A stretch of DNA of 64,000 nt from Flavobacterium sp. (GCA_015234525.1 JADGMX010000033.1:59527-123526); one strand, 5' to 3'. Counted from the first letter of the stretch, positions 46,011 through 54,813 are shown. Translations and numbers: made by a program. The notes: generated by a model not told the origin, from the letters alone.

Positions 46011-48107
46011 ATGAAAAAACTCATTTCCGGAATTTTACTGTTGTTTTTCGGTTGTATCCAGGCGCAAAGTGGAATGAAATATCCGATTTTCCCCGATTGC
46101 CAGCATCTGCAAAACGTGGAACTGCAATCTTGCTTTTATTTTAAAGTGCAGGAATTCGTATACGGGAATTTTCAGGTTCCGGATTCATTGCAAACCAAGG
46201 TTACTCGTGATGTGATTGTGCTTTTTGAAGTGACAAGCGAAGGTAAGTTCGTCATTCAGTATATCGACAGCGAATCCGAGTTGCTTAATGCTGAAGCCCG
46301 CCGGGTTTTCGATTTGCTGCCTACGATTGGTCCGCCAACATATAATGGTCAACCGACTTACGCAAAATACACCATCCGAATTCCGATTCCGCTTCAAGCG
46401 CCGGTTTCTATTGATGGAACGCCGGGTAGTGTTGCAAGCACAGGCACAAAAAAGGTTCGTCCGGACGATGTCGAGCTAACCGAATATGACTCGATCGTAT
46501 CAAAGCAATTTACAGATCCGCAATTTAAAAGTCATCTGAACATTCCGTTTTCTCACAGTTTTTATGCGCAGTTTGACGACGAGATGAATCAGGTTGGATC
46601 GAATAGCCACACAGCATCAAAACCGTATTCGTATGCTGAAGTTGCTAAATACTATGATTTTAAAGCTGCCGAAGATGCCATCGCAAAATCTGCCTCGACA
46701 TGGCTGGGTCGTAAACTTTGGAATGAAAACCTGGTAACGTTCCAGGGCGATGATTATTGGTTTACGTTAAATCCGATTTTCGATCTTCAGATTGGCAAAA
46801 ATTCGCCGGGAAATGTTGATTATACTTATGTAAATACACGCGGAATTCAATTTCGAGGTGGATTGGGGTCGCAAATAAATTTCACGACAACCTTGTATGA
46901 AAGTCAGGGTCGCTTTGCCGATTATTACAATAGATACGCTGAATCAATGGCTCCTGCCGGCGGAAACCCGGCGATTATTCCGGGTATCGGCATTGCCAAA
47001 GGTTTTAAAACTGATGCCTACGATTTTCCAATGGCTGAAGCAAATTTGAGCGTTACTCCCAATAAATTCGTCAATTTTCAGCTAGGTTATGGTCGCAATT
47101 TTATCGGTGATGGTTACCGGTCAATACTGCATAGCGATGGGGCGAGTCCGCATCCTTATTTTAAAGTGAACACCACATTTTGGAAGATCAAGTATACCAA
47201 TACCTACATGTGGATGAAGGACGTTCGTGACCCGGTTACCGTAGATCGGACATACGCTACAAAATATGTTGCAAGTCACTATCTGAGTTGGAATGTAACG
47301 AAGCGGTTTAATCTCGGTTTCTTTGAATCAGTAGTTTGGTCAAATCAAAATGATCGAGGCTTTGATGCCAATTTCATCAATCCGATCATTTTTTACAGAG
47401 CGGTCGAGTTTTCGTCCTCGGCCAGAAGCGGGAATGCACTTCTTGGTCTGACAGGAAAGTATAAACTAGACAACAGATTTAATTTTTACGGACAGTTTTT
47501 AATCGACGAGTTTTCGCTAAACGATGTAAAAGATCGCAACAAGAGTTGGAAAAACAAGTTCGGATATCAAATCGGCGCCAAGTATTTCAACGCATTTGAT
47601 GTTAAAAATTTACTGCTTCAGCTAGAGTATAACCAAGTGCGGCCGTATGTTTATTCGCATAGTGAACCACTTACCAATTACGCGCACAACAATCAAAGTC
47701 TCGGACACAATTGGGGAGGAAATTTCAGCGAGGTTGTGGCGATCGCGAGGTATCAGCGTGGTCGATTATTCGGCGATGCGAAGATTACCATTGGGACGCG
47801 CGGACTCGACTTTGATACTCCCGAGAATCAATTCAACTACGGCGGAAATATCTACAAGGACTATGATGAAAGCAGGCCTTTTGACACTGGTGTGGAAGTC
47901 GGTCAGGGAAATAAAACCCAAATTTTCATTGCCGATATTCAAGGGGGATATTTAATCAATCCGGCGACGAATCTGAAGTTGTTTGCCAGTTTGATTTATC
48001 GCAATTTTGATCCGATGACGGAAACCGCAAGCACGTTCAAAGACGACACCACGTGGTTTTCAATTGGCATTAGAAGCGATATCTTCAATTGGTATTTCGA
48101 TTATTGA
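46011..48107 (+). CDS. remB: Gliding motility protein RemB-like
   Basis: 698 aa from ATG at 46011, with a signal peptide (KKLISGILLLFFGCIQAQ). Residues about 50-130 look like a TonB C-terminal-type domain (DVIVLFEVTSEGKFVIQYID, TYAKYTIRIPIPL). The rest alternates short hydrophobic and polar stretches with many aromatic residues, like an outer-membrane beta-barrel or a beta-rich surface protein, and ends IFNWYFDY. In F. johnsoniae remB lies a few genes from sprA and its loss affects motility; the same context is seen here. A longer start at 45942 inside deoC would destroy the signal peptide. Confidence 0.8.
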   Translation: MKKLISGILLLFFGCIQAQSGMKYPIFPDCQHLQNVELQSCFYFKVQEFVYGNFQVPDSLQTKVTRDVIVLFEVTSEGKFVIQYIDSESELLNAEARRVFDLLPTIGPPTYNGQPTYAKYTIRIPIPLQAPVSIDGTPGSVASTGTKKVRPDDVELTEYDSIVSKQFTDPQFKSHLNIPFSHSFYAQFDDEMNQVGSNSHTASKPYSYAEVAKYYDFKAAEDAIAKSASTWLGRKLWNENLVTFQGDDYWFTLNPIFDLQIGKNSPGNVDYTYVNTRGIQFRGGLGSQINFTTTLYESQGRFADYYNRYAESMAPAGGNPAIIPGIGIAKGFKTDAYDFPMAEANLSVTPNKFVNFQLGYGRNFIGDGYRSILHSDGASPHPYFKVNTTFWKIKYTNTYMWMKDVRDPVTVDRTYATKYVASHYLSWNVTKRFNLGFFESVVWSNQNDRGFDANFINPIIFYRAVEFSSSARSGNALLGLTGKYKLDNRFNFYGQFLIDEFSLNDVKDRNKSWKNKFGYQIGAKYFNAFDVKNLLLQLEYNQVRPYVYSHSEPLTNYAHNNQSLGHNWGGNFSEVVAIARYQRGRLFGDAKITIGTRGLDFDTPENQFNYGGNIYKDYDESRPFDTGVEVGQGNKTQIFIADIQGGYLINPATNLKLFASLIYRNFDPMTETASTFKDDTTWFSIGIRSDIFNWYFDY

Positions 48108-48172
48108 TCTGTAACGTAAACTTTAACGCATAAAATCGGTTGGCATAGAAGGTGGTTGCTCGAAATGATTTG

Positions 48173-48180
48173 TATCTTTG
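48173..48180 (+). promoter_or_regulatory. -7 box of ctaB
   Basis: TATCTTTG, 17 bp before ATG at 48198. It lies inside a longer open frame that begins at TTG 48156, showing that the longer start is not used. TTG at 48156-48158 is too close (14 bp) to be a standard -33 element. Confidence 0.6.
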
Positions 48181-48197
48181 CGCCACTTTACAACGAG

Positions 48198-49115
48198 ATG
48201 AAAACTGCATTGAGTACAGCCGAAAATACATTTTCCTTAAGAGCCGCATTTACCGTTTTTACAGAAATCACAAAAGCGCGACTAGCTGTCAGCGTCCTGT
48301 TTTCTTCTATTGCCGGATATTTGTTAGGTGTTGATGGCGAGTATTATCCATTTCAATGGGATGTCTTGCTGATGCTTTGCATTGGTGGCTATTGCATGGT
48401 TGGCGCGTCGAATGCGTATAATCAGGTAATCGAACGCGATCTCGACATTTTGATGGATCGCACCAAAAACCGACCGGTGCCTTCGGGAAAATTGACTGTG
48501 AATCAGGCGTTGGCAATTGCAATTGTCCTTACGATAATTGGCGTCGTACTTTTATATATCATCAATCCGATGAGCGCCATGTTCGGTGCAATATCCATAT
48601 TTCTTTATACAAGTCTATATACGCCGCTAAAAACAGTAACGCCATTATCCGTTTTTGTCGGGGCGTTTCCGGGTGCAATTCCCTTTATGCTTGGATGGGT
48701 TGCCGCTACAAATGATTTTGGCATTGAAGCCGGAAGTTTGTTTTTGATCCAATTCTTTTGGCAATTCCCGCATTTTTGGGCCATTGGTTGGTTTTTGTAC
48801 AACGACTACGAAAAGGCGGGTTTTTTCATGCTTCCAACAGGTAAGAAAGATAAGTCGACTTCGCTTCAAATCATATTGTACACCATCTGGATGATAATTG
48901 CGTCACTGCTGCCGTCATTAGGTTACACCGGAAGACTGTATATTACGCCCGTTGCAGCGGTGATCGTGTTTTTGCTTGGGCTATGGATGTTGTTTTACGC
49001 ATTCAAGTTGTACAAGTTGCGAACCCCAAAAGCTGCCAGAACATTGATGCTTGTTAGCGTTTCATACATTACCTTGCTACAATTGGTTTACATAATAGAT
49101 AAATTTATACGATAA
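48198..49115 (+). CDS. ctaB: Protoheme IX farnesyltransferase (heme O synthase)
   Basis: 305 aa, about nine helices of the UbiA fold. It farnesylates heme B to heme O for the oxidase. The first aspartate-rich motif is NAYNQVIERDLDILMDRTKN and the second is YNDYEKAGFFMLP; ITKARLAVSVLFSSIAGY at the start is typical. It opens the second oxidase locus and overlaps the next gene by one base (TAATG). ATG at 48198 was chosen because the -7 box lies before it. Confidence 0.96.
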   Translation: MKTALSTAENTFSLRAAFTVFTEITKARLAVSVLFSSIAGYLLGVDGEYYPFQWDVLLMLCIGGYCMVGASNAYNQVIERDLDILMDRTKNRPVPSGKLTVNQALAIAIVLTIIGVVLLYIINPMSAMFGAISIFLYTSLYTPLKTVTPLSVFVGAFPGAIPFMLGWVAATNDFGIEAGSLFLIQFFWQFPHFWAIGWFLYNDYEKAGFFMLPTGKKDKSTSLQIILYTIWMIIASLLPSLGYTGRLYITPVAAVIVFLLGLWMLFYAFKLYKLRTPKAARTLMLVSVSYITLLQLVYIIDKFIR

Positions 49116-49702
49116 TGAATACAGTAATGAGTGCCGAGGAACATCAGGCGCGTTCCGAACGGTCTTACAAATTGATGCTCGCTTTTGCGATGGTGAGCAT
49201 GACAATGATGTTTGGCGGTTTAACCAGTGCATATGTGGTTAGTAAGTCGCGTGTTGACTGGTTGGTCGATTTTCAATTACCGACTGCATTTTTTTATAGC
49301 ACAATCGCTATAATCGGATGTAGTGTAACCTTTCATCTTGCAAAAGTTGCGATTAAAAAAGACGATCGTGCAGCGGTAACTCGCTGGCTTTTGATTACGC
49401 TCGGACTGGGAACAGCTTTTGTGATTTTGCAGTTTGTTGGCTTTGGTCAGATCATTGAATCTGGTCATTACTTCACCGGAAGTGAGAGTTCTATTACAAC
49501 TACATTCTTGTACGTGGTTACCATGACACACTTGGCACACCTTGCCGGCGGGATGATTGCCTTATTTGTTATAATTTATAATCATTTTAAACAGAAATAC
49601 AGTTCGCGACAAACACTTGGAATTGAGCTGGGTGCGATGTACTGGCACTTTCTCGATTTTCTGTGGGTTTATCTGTTTTTATTTTTATATTTCTTTAAAT
49701 AA
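49115..49702 (+). CDS. Cytochrome c oxidase subunit III, short form
   Basis: 195 aa, five helices. Subunit III features: FGGLTSAYVVSKSR, then MTHLAHLAGGMIALFVIIYN and the C-terminal MYWHFLDFLWVYLFLFLYFF. It is distinct from the longer subunit III that follows after 40 bp. Translationally coupled to ctaB. Such a pair of subunit III-like genes occurs in other Bacteroidota; this shorter one lacks the long loop of its neighbour. Confidence 0.93.
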   Translation: MNTVMSAEEHQARSERSYKLMLAFAMVSMTMMFGGLTSAYVVSKSRVDWLVDFQLPTAFFYSTIAIIGCSVTFHLAKVAIKKDDRAAVTRWLLITLGLGTAFVILQFVGFGQIIESGHYFTGSESSITTTFLYVVTMTHLAHLAGGMIALFVIIYNHFKQKYSSRQTLGIELGAMYWHFLDFLWVYLFLFLYFFK

Positions 49703-49712
49703 TAAAAAAACG

Positions 49713-49720
49713 TAAATTTG
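49713..49720 (+). promoter_or_regulatory. -7 box before the second subunit III gene
   Basis: TAAATTTG, 22 bp before ATG at 49743; it would let coxC-coxD be expressed separately from ctaB. Confidence 0.55.
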
Positions 49721-49742
49721 GTCACTTTTAACGAATAGATTT

Positions 49743-50762
49743 ATGGAAGCGACAATTACTACTGTAAATAAGGATGGCAAAGTCTGGGGCGGCGGGAACG
49801 AGCCTATGGGAGCTAGCTACGGCAAATTGATGATGTGGTTCTTCATTGTGTCGGATGCTTTAACTTTCTCAGGATTCCTTGCGGCATACGGATTATCCCG
49901 TTTTAAATTTATAGAGACATGGCCTTTGCCAGATGAAGTGTTTAACCACTTTCCCTTTTTACATGGGGTTGATGCACCGATGTACTACGTTGCATTGATG
50001 ACATTTATCCTGATTTTTTCATCGGTAACAATGGTTCTTGCAGTTGATGCAGGTCATAAGATGAACAAGTCGAAAGTTGCATTCTATATGTTCCTGACCA
50101 TTATTGGTGGTTTGATCTTCCTTGGATCTCAAGCCTGGGAATGGAAAAACTTTATTAACGGATCTTACGGAGCAGTTGAAACCAAAGGCGGTAGTATTCT
50201 ACAATTTGTTGATGCAGACGGAAAACGTCTTGCACTTTCAGATTTTGCGGTCGAGCTTCCCGAAACCAGAGAGCGTTTAGAACGATCTAAAGCAACATGG
50301 TTTATGAATGAAGGTTCGATGACTACGTACTCGCTTGCTGAAGTTCAAGCCGGTTTTGCAGCTCGTCCTGATATTCTAATCAAAACAGAAAGTATTCAAG
50401 GTGCCGGAACGTTGCCGGCCGATGCACATCCAACTTTGAACGGAAACAAGAAAAAAATCATTCTGAATAGAGATGCATCTGCTAAATTTCTTGCAAATGG
50501 AGCGATGGTCGTTGAAGGAGCGAATCTTATCCGAAATGAGTACGGTAATAAATTATTTGCTGACTTCTTTTTCTTCATCACAGGATTCCACGGTTTCCAC
50601 GTATTCACCGGAGTATTGATCAACATCATCATCTTCTTTAACGTGATCCTCGGAACGTACGAAAAAAGAAGAAGCTATGAGATGGTTGAAAAAGTCGGAC
50701 TATACTGGCACTTTGTCGATTTAGTTTGGGTATTCGTATTTACATTCTTCTACTTAGTATAA
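49743..50762 (+). CDS. coxC: Cytochrome c oxidase subunit III, long form with an inserted domain
   Basis: 339 aa. The subunit III fold is clear at both ends: MMWFFIVSDALTFSGFLAAY near the start, GSQAWEWKNFI at about 128-138, and FFITGFHGFHVFTGVLINII plus YWHFVDLVWVFVFTFFYLV at the end. Between the third and fourth helices (about residues 141-272) sits a soluble insert of about 130 residues with no motif I recognise (from SILQFVDADGKRLALSDFAV onwards). The loop probably faces the periplasm. Cotranscribed with the subunit IV gene 19 bp downstream. Confidence 0.94.
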   Translation: MEATITTVNKDGKVWGGGNEPMGASYGKLMMWFFIVSDALTFSGFLAAYGLSRFKFIETWPLPDEVFNHFPFLHGVDAPMYYVALMTFILIFSSVTMVLAVDAGHKMNKSKVAFYMFLTIIGGLIFLGSQAWEWKNFINGSYGAVETKGGSILQFVDADGKRLALSDFAVELPETRERLERSKATWFMNEGSMTTYSLAEVQAGFAARPDILIKTESIQGAGTLPADAHPTLNGNKKKIILNRDASAKFLANGAMVVEGANLIRNEYGNKLFADFFFFITGFHGFHVFTGVLINIIIFFNVILGTYEKRRSYEMVEKVGLYWHFVDLVWVFVFTFFYLV

Positions 50763-50781
50763 TTTTTATAAAAGAGCTATC

Positions 50782-51132
50782 ATGGCACACGAACATACAT
50801 CTAATAATAAAAGAATCTGGCTTGTTTTCGGAATCTTATCAGTTGTTACTATTGTAGAAGTTATTCTCGGAATCATTAAACCTGAGTCGCTTTACATGAC
50901 AAACGTTTTGGGAATGAATCTTCTTAACTGGATTTTTATCATTCTTACCATCGTTAAAGCATATTACATCGTTTGGGCATTTATGCACATGGAAGGTGAA
51001 ACAGCTGTCTTAAGATGGTCTGTTGTTGGGTCACTGGTTTTTCTTGTCCTTTATTTGATTTTCATCCTTCTGTTCGAAGGCGATTATATTTATGAGGTTT
51101 TTAAAACGTCCACGATTAAATGGAACTTTTAA
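50782..51132 (+). CDS. coxD: Cytochrome c oxidase subunit IV
   Basis: 116 aa, three helices, as in the prokaryotic COX4 family: SVVTIVEVILGIIK, then MNLLNWIFIILTIVKAYYIV and WAFMHMEGE with the last helix VVGSLVFLVLYLIFILLF. A short His-containing cytoplasmic start (AHEHTSNNKR). It is the last gene before a terminator. Confidence 0.93.
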   Translation: MAHEHTSNNKRIWLVFGILSVVTIVEVILGIIKPESLYMTNVLGMNLLNWIFIILTIVKAYYIVWAFMHMEGETAVLRWSVVGSLVFLVLYLIFILLFEGDYIYEVFKTSTIKWNF

Positions 51133-51151
51133 CAAAACATATTAATTCACT

Positions 51152-51178
51152 AAAGGCGGTTTCTGACCGTCTTTTTTT
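51152..51178 (+). terminator. Terminator after coxD
   Basis: AAAGGCGGT-TTCTG-ACCGTC followed by seven T; one G-T pair in the stem. It runs straight into the next -7 box. Confidence 0.75.
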
Positions 51179-51185
51179 ATGTTTG
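51178..51185 (+). promoter_or_regulatory. -7 box of the SCO operon
   Basis: TATGTTTG, 26 bp before ATG at 51212 and touching the preceding terminator's T-run. An ATG inside this box (51179) would give a longer frame that cannot be the start if this promoter is used. Confidence 0.6.
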
Positions 51186-51211
51186 CAAATCCGTTCACAG
51201 CACCTTTTGTA

Positions 51212-51856
51212 ATGAAAAAATATATCGTTCTTTTTGTTCTGTTCATTCTGCCAATTGTAGCCTATTTATTCTTTGCTTCAGGTGTAAATGGCTTTACAAC
51301 TTTGCCGACCATTGTTGAATCCGTGCCGGAATTTGGCGAGTGGAAGACCCGCGAGGGTGAAAAAGTAGAGCTTGCCGGATCAATCACGGTTTTAGGTTTC
51401 GGAGGGCATGACGTCCTTGATAACCGTGGAAATCTTTTTAACCTCAATCAGAAGATCTATCAGCGATACCATCAATTTAAAGATTTGCAATTTGTGATTC
51501 TATGTCCGATCGGTACCGAAGACAAAGTAAAATACATCGAAGATCAGTTTAAAACTTTTACCGACATGTCCGATTGGAAGTTTGTGTACGCGCCTGCATC
51601 AGAAATTGCCGCTTATCATCAATCGCTTGGGGTAAAGGGAAAACTCAACGCCGACCTGGGAACGCCACAAATTTATCTGATCGACAAAAATCTGAAGCTA
51701 CGCGGTCGGACCGGCGATGAATACAAAGAAAGTTATAACACCTTTCATCCATCTGAATTGAGCAACGAAATGCTCGACGACTTGAAAATCTTGCTGTTCG
51801 AATACCGCGCCGCACTCAAAAGAAATAATAACGCATCGAAAAGGCTTGGAGAATGA
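51212..51856 (+). CDS. Membrane-anchored thioredoxin-like protein without a CxxC, next to SCO
   Basis: 214 aa. One N-terminal helix (KKYIVLFVLFILPIVAYLFF) anchors a soluble domain. The pattern ITVLGFGGHDV, a helix (LFNLNQKIYQRYHQFKDLQ), a strand LQFVILCPIG, and the cis-proline-like GTPQIYLIDKNLKLRGRTGD suggests a thioredoxin fold related to SCO, but GFGGHD replaces the cysteine motif. It overlaps sco by four bases (ATGA). A role in oxidase copper-centre assembly, without redox chemistry, is my inference from context. Confidence 0.82.
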   Translation: MKKYIVLFVLFILPIVAYLFFASGVNGFTTLPTIVESVPEFGEWKTREGEKVELAGSITVLGFGGHDVLDNRGNLFNLNQKIYQRYHQFKDLQFVILCPIGTEDKVKYIEDQFKTFTDMSDWKFVYAPASEIAAYHQSLGVKGKLNADLGTPQIYLIDKNLKLRGRTGDEYKESYNTFHPSELSNEMLDDLKILLFEYRAALKRNNNASKRLGE

Positions 51857-52536
51857 AAAATAAATCTTACATCGGAATCTCATTTGTAATCTTATTGTTC
51901 GGAATTTGGGCTGTACCCAAAATTGTTGACCGTTTCTCAAACAAACAAGTCATTGAAGACGACCGACTCAACAATGCGGGAACGGCCACAGGAAAGTCGA
52001 ATGATTTGTTGCTGATCGCCAAAGCGCCTGAATTCAGCTTGACCAATCAAGACGGTAAGACGATCACCAATAACGATTATCTGGGGAAAGTTTATGTCCT
52101 TGAATTCTTCTTTACCGCCTGTCCGACGATTTGTCCGGTGATGAATCAGAACATGCTGACCATCCAAAATGAATTTTTCGGGAATAAGAATTTTGGTATC
52201 GCATCAATCACCATCGATCCAAAACAAGATACGCCCGAGGTGTTGAAAAAACATGCAGAGGAACTCGGAGTCAAATCAGCTAACTGGAATTTTCTGACTG
52301 GTGATAAGGACTCGATTTATGCTGTGGCAAATAAAGGTTTCAATCTCTATGTCGGTCAGAATAGTCAGGCGAGCGGTGGATTTGAGCACTCGGGAATGTT
52401 CGCTCTTGTGGATAAAAAGGGAAATATTCGCTGTAGGTCCGACGAACTCGGCAATCCGATTATGTACTACGACGGAATCGAAGCCGTCGGAATTAAAGCG
52501 ATCATGACAGACATTAAAATTCTTTTAAATGAATAA
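51853..52536 (+). CDS. sco: SCO1/SenC copper chaperone for cytochrome oxidase
   Basis: 227 aa. N-terminal membrane helix (IGISFVILLFGIWAVPKIV) then a thioredoxin-like domain. The copper-binding C90-P-T-I-C94 motif (FFFTACPTICPVMNQN) and the distal histidine H179 (GGFEHSGMFALVD) are intact. SCO proteins deliver copper to the CuA site of subunit II or reduce its cysteines. It starts within the previous gene and its end overlaps the DUF420 gene by eight bases. Confidence 0.95.
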   Translation: MKNKSYIGISFVILLFGIWAVPKIVDRFSNKQVIEDDRLNNAGTATGKSNDLLLIAKAPEFSLTNQDGKTITNNDYLGKVYVLEFFFTACPTICPVMNQNMLTIQNEFFGNKNFGIASITIDPKQDTPEVLKKHAEELGVKSANWNFLTGDKDSIYAVANKGFNLYVGQNSQASGGFEHSGMFALVDKKGNIRCRSDELGNPIMYYDGIEAVGIKAIMTDIKILLNE

Positions 52537-53080
52537 TTTGCAGGCAAACAACCAGGAATTGAAGTACAAAAAGTTTATCATCGCGGTTTCGATACTGATT
52601 CCCATCATTGTGGCGATTTTATTCGCAGTGAAGTTAAAAGACTTCGGCATCCACGTTGAACCGCTTTCGTTTCTTCCGCCGATTTACGCAACAATAAACG
52701 GAATCACCGCGTTAGTATTAATCGTTGCCGTGATGGCGATTAGAAATGGCAATCAGAAACTGCATCAAAATTTGATGACTTTCGCAATTTCACTTTCAGT
52801 GTTATTTTTGGGCATGTATGTAGCTTACCACATGACCGCCGAACGGACGATTTTTGGTGGAGAAGGCGCAATCAAAGGCATTTATTACTTTATACTTTTC
52901 ACCCACATCGTGCTCTCGATTGTAATCATTCCGCTGGTTTTGATTACCTACGTCAGAGCGTTGTCACAAAGCTTTGATCGTCACAGAAAAATTGCAAGAA
53001 TCACATTTCCAATTTGGCTGTACGTGGCCATAACCGGCGTTGTCGTATACCTAATGATTTCACCATATTATGCACACTAA
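52529..53080 (+). CDS. DUF420 membrane protein
   Basis: 183 aa, five helices. DUF420 marks: SFLPPIYATINGITALVLIV, NGNQKLHQNLM, YHMTAE, THIVLSIVIIPLVLIT and the basic DRHRKIARITFPIWLYVAIT. The family is often found in oxidase assembly loci; the conserved histidines (in KLHQN, YHMT, THIV, DRHR) hint at heme or metal handling, which is not proven. It overlaps sco by eight bases, which supports a role with it. Confidence 0.92.
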   Translation: MNNLQANNQELKYKKFIIAVSILIPIIVAILFAVKLKDFGIHVEPLSFLPPIYATINGITALVLIVAVMAIRNGNQKLHQNLMTFAISLSVLFLGMYVAYHMTAERTIFGGEGAIKGIYYFILFTHIVLSIVIIPLVLITYVRALSQSFDRHRKIARITFPIWLYVAITGVVVYLMISPYYAH

Positions 53081-53084
53081 TCAG

Positions 53085-53336
53085 ATGAATTCCGCTCCGA
53101 CTTTCAGTTCGTTTAAATCTTTCGCGATTCTCGCTATGATGATGTTGATGCCGATGCTTGGTCAGGCTCAATGCGCCATGTGCCGGGCTGCGTTGCAAAG
53201 TGGTGGCGATACCGCTCAAGCTCAAGCTGTGAACGATGGGATTGTTTATTTGATGGTCATTCCCTACATTTTGATTGCTGCAATCGGTTTCTATGTTTAT
53301 AAATCGCGTCAGAAGAAAAAGCGACAAACTACTTAA
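53085..53336 (+). CDS. Small exported CxxC protein, end of the SCO operon
   Basis: 83 aa from ATG at 53085 (88 aa if ATG at 53070, inside the DUF420 gene, is used). A signal-like helix ends MLGQAQ, followed at once by CAMCRAALQSGG, a short linker and a second helix (GIVYLMVIPYILIAAIGFYVY) with a basic tail. The CxxC directly after the exported segment invites a copper-binding or thiol role in oxidase assembly (inferred). No family name is known to me. Its last eight bases overlap the convergent DUF4403 gene. Confidence 0.8.
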   Translation: MNSAPTFSSFKSFAILAMMMLMPMLGQAQCAMCRAALQSGGDTAQAQAVNDGIVYLMVIPYILIAAIGFYVYKSRQKKKRQTT

Positions 53337-54723
53337 GCCCGTCGATTGCAAGATTAATTTTGCCTTCAACTTCGATAAATGCCAAAATGGCTTTATTGGT
53401 AAGCTGAAATTTTCCAAACTTGATTTCGCTCATCGTTCCATTGACCAACACTCCCGGCATAGGCGAGTAGTTTGTCAAATATGCCATCATATTTTTCGTG
53501 CCTTCTTGAAGATTCGGCTGAATCGAATAGCGGCAATTTTCGCGAATTTTACCGAGAATCATTCCCTGCGCCAGCCAATTTGCAGTCCGGATTAGTTTGT
53601 TTTTTGTATCTAGCGCGTAATCTAACTGGTCAAAATATATTTCCTTCGTCTGAGCATTATACTGAGGAAATCCGGATAGGTAGATCCGACCGTTCAAGCT
53701 TCCCAACAAATCAAGCGCGACCACCATTTTCCCGTCTTTGTGCCAAATCTCCACTTTTTGAACGGTAACTTTTTTAGATCCCGAGCCAAATTCCTGTCCA
53801 GCGAAATTTTTAGTGATGATTTTCGAAGCGTCATCATAGGTCGAAACTGCTACAATGTTTGCTTTTATCTGATCGGGCATTTTTGAGACTGCTTTCAGCA
53901 CGATCTTATTTCGATCGAACTTCGCTTCTGGCTTGCCGCCGATGATCGTCTCGAGATTGCATTTCATTCCCATGTTTAACGATATGATATCGTTCTTCAG
54001 ATTGGCATTTGTTGCATAAACCTCGATCGGAACCACTCGCAACCAACTCTGATAATCCGCACTCATCTCAAAGGGCTCGCTTACTTTCGACAGCGCTTCA
54101 AGCACATTAGGTTTAAAATCCATCGATTTCTGAATTGCCTCATCAAGTGTTTCTTCAAGTTCCGATTTGAAAATTGCAATCGCCGGATTTATTAAATATG
54201 TGATTGGAACTTGTTTGCCGAGAACGGTTGTCGTCGGACTTTCGTTCCATTTTAGCGATTCGAGTGATGTAGATGTGTTGATTTTCCAATTTGTCATCGC
54301 AACGTCGCTTAGCAAGGTCACTTTTCCACTCAGATTAAACTCCTGAACGTTGTATAAATTAATTCCCATTCGGTCGGTGCCGATTCGATATTTGATGGTC
54401 GCTTTGAGCGGTAGTATCGTCTGAATCTTTCCTTTTTGATTTTTGATTTGAATCGGAGCTAATTTCCATATCTTCATTTCAATATCGTCGTCGGTGATAT
54501 TTTTATCTTCATAAATTAATCCGGTGAGGTATTTATTGGTCTGACTTTCGATATCTTTCAGCTTAATTGAAACGGGCATTCCGATAAACGACACCGCTGA
54601 TTCATACGTGATCGGCGTGGCGTCAGTTGCTTCGGGTTTTAACGCGGCAATTTTCTGAGTCGACGAACATGAACTCACAATTACTGCAATCGCAGCAAAA
54701 AAAAGTAATTTCCTAAGGATCAT
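53329..54723 (-). CDS. DUF4403-family lipoprotein
   Basis: 464 aa from ATG at 54723. The N-terminus LRKLLFFAAIAVIVSSCSS has a lipobox. The body shows repeated LBP/BPI- or TULIP-like segments: TYESAVSFIGMPVSIKLKDI, LPLKATIKYRIG, VPIEVYATNANLKNDIISLN. The DUF4403 family is of unknown function; a lipid-binding fold is plausible but inferred. An upstream in-frame ATG (54762) would put the lipobox too far in, and the -7 box at 54739-54746 lies before 54723. Divergent from tolC. Confidence 0.88.
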   Translation of the reverse strand: MILRKLLFFAAIAVIVSSCSSTQKIAALKPEATDATPITYESAVSFIGMPVSIKLKDIESQTNKYLTGLIYEDKNITDDDIEMKIWKLAPIQIKNQKGKIQTILPLKATIKYRIGTDRMGINLYNVQEFNLSGKVTLLSDVAMTNWKINTSTSLESLKWNESPTTTVLGKQVPITYLINPAIAIFKSELEETLDEAIQKSMDFKPNVLEALSKVSEPFEMSADYQSWLRVVPIEVYATNANLKNDIISLNMGMKCNLETIIGGKPEAKFDRNKIVLKAVSKMPDQIKANIVAVSTYDDASKIITKNFAGQEFGSGSKKVTVQKVEIWHKDGKMVVALDLLGSLNGRIYLSGFPQYNAQTKEIYFDQLDYALDTKNKLIRTANWLAQGMILGKIRENCRYSIQPNLQEGTKNMMAYLTNYSPMPGVLVNGTMSEIKFGKFQLTNKAILAFIEVEGKINLAIDGLK

Positions 54724-54738
54724 TTGGATAATTTTGAT

Positions 54739-54746
54739 CAAAAGTA
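54739..54746 (-). promoter_or_regulatory. -7 box of the DUF4403 gene
   Basis: TACTTTTG on the minus strand, 15 bp before ATG at 54723. Confidence 0.6.
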
Positions 54747-54813
54747 TTATAAATTGTAACATCTTTCACCGACATCCGACTTACGACCAGCCATTTTGCA
54801 TCGGATTATATGT

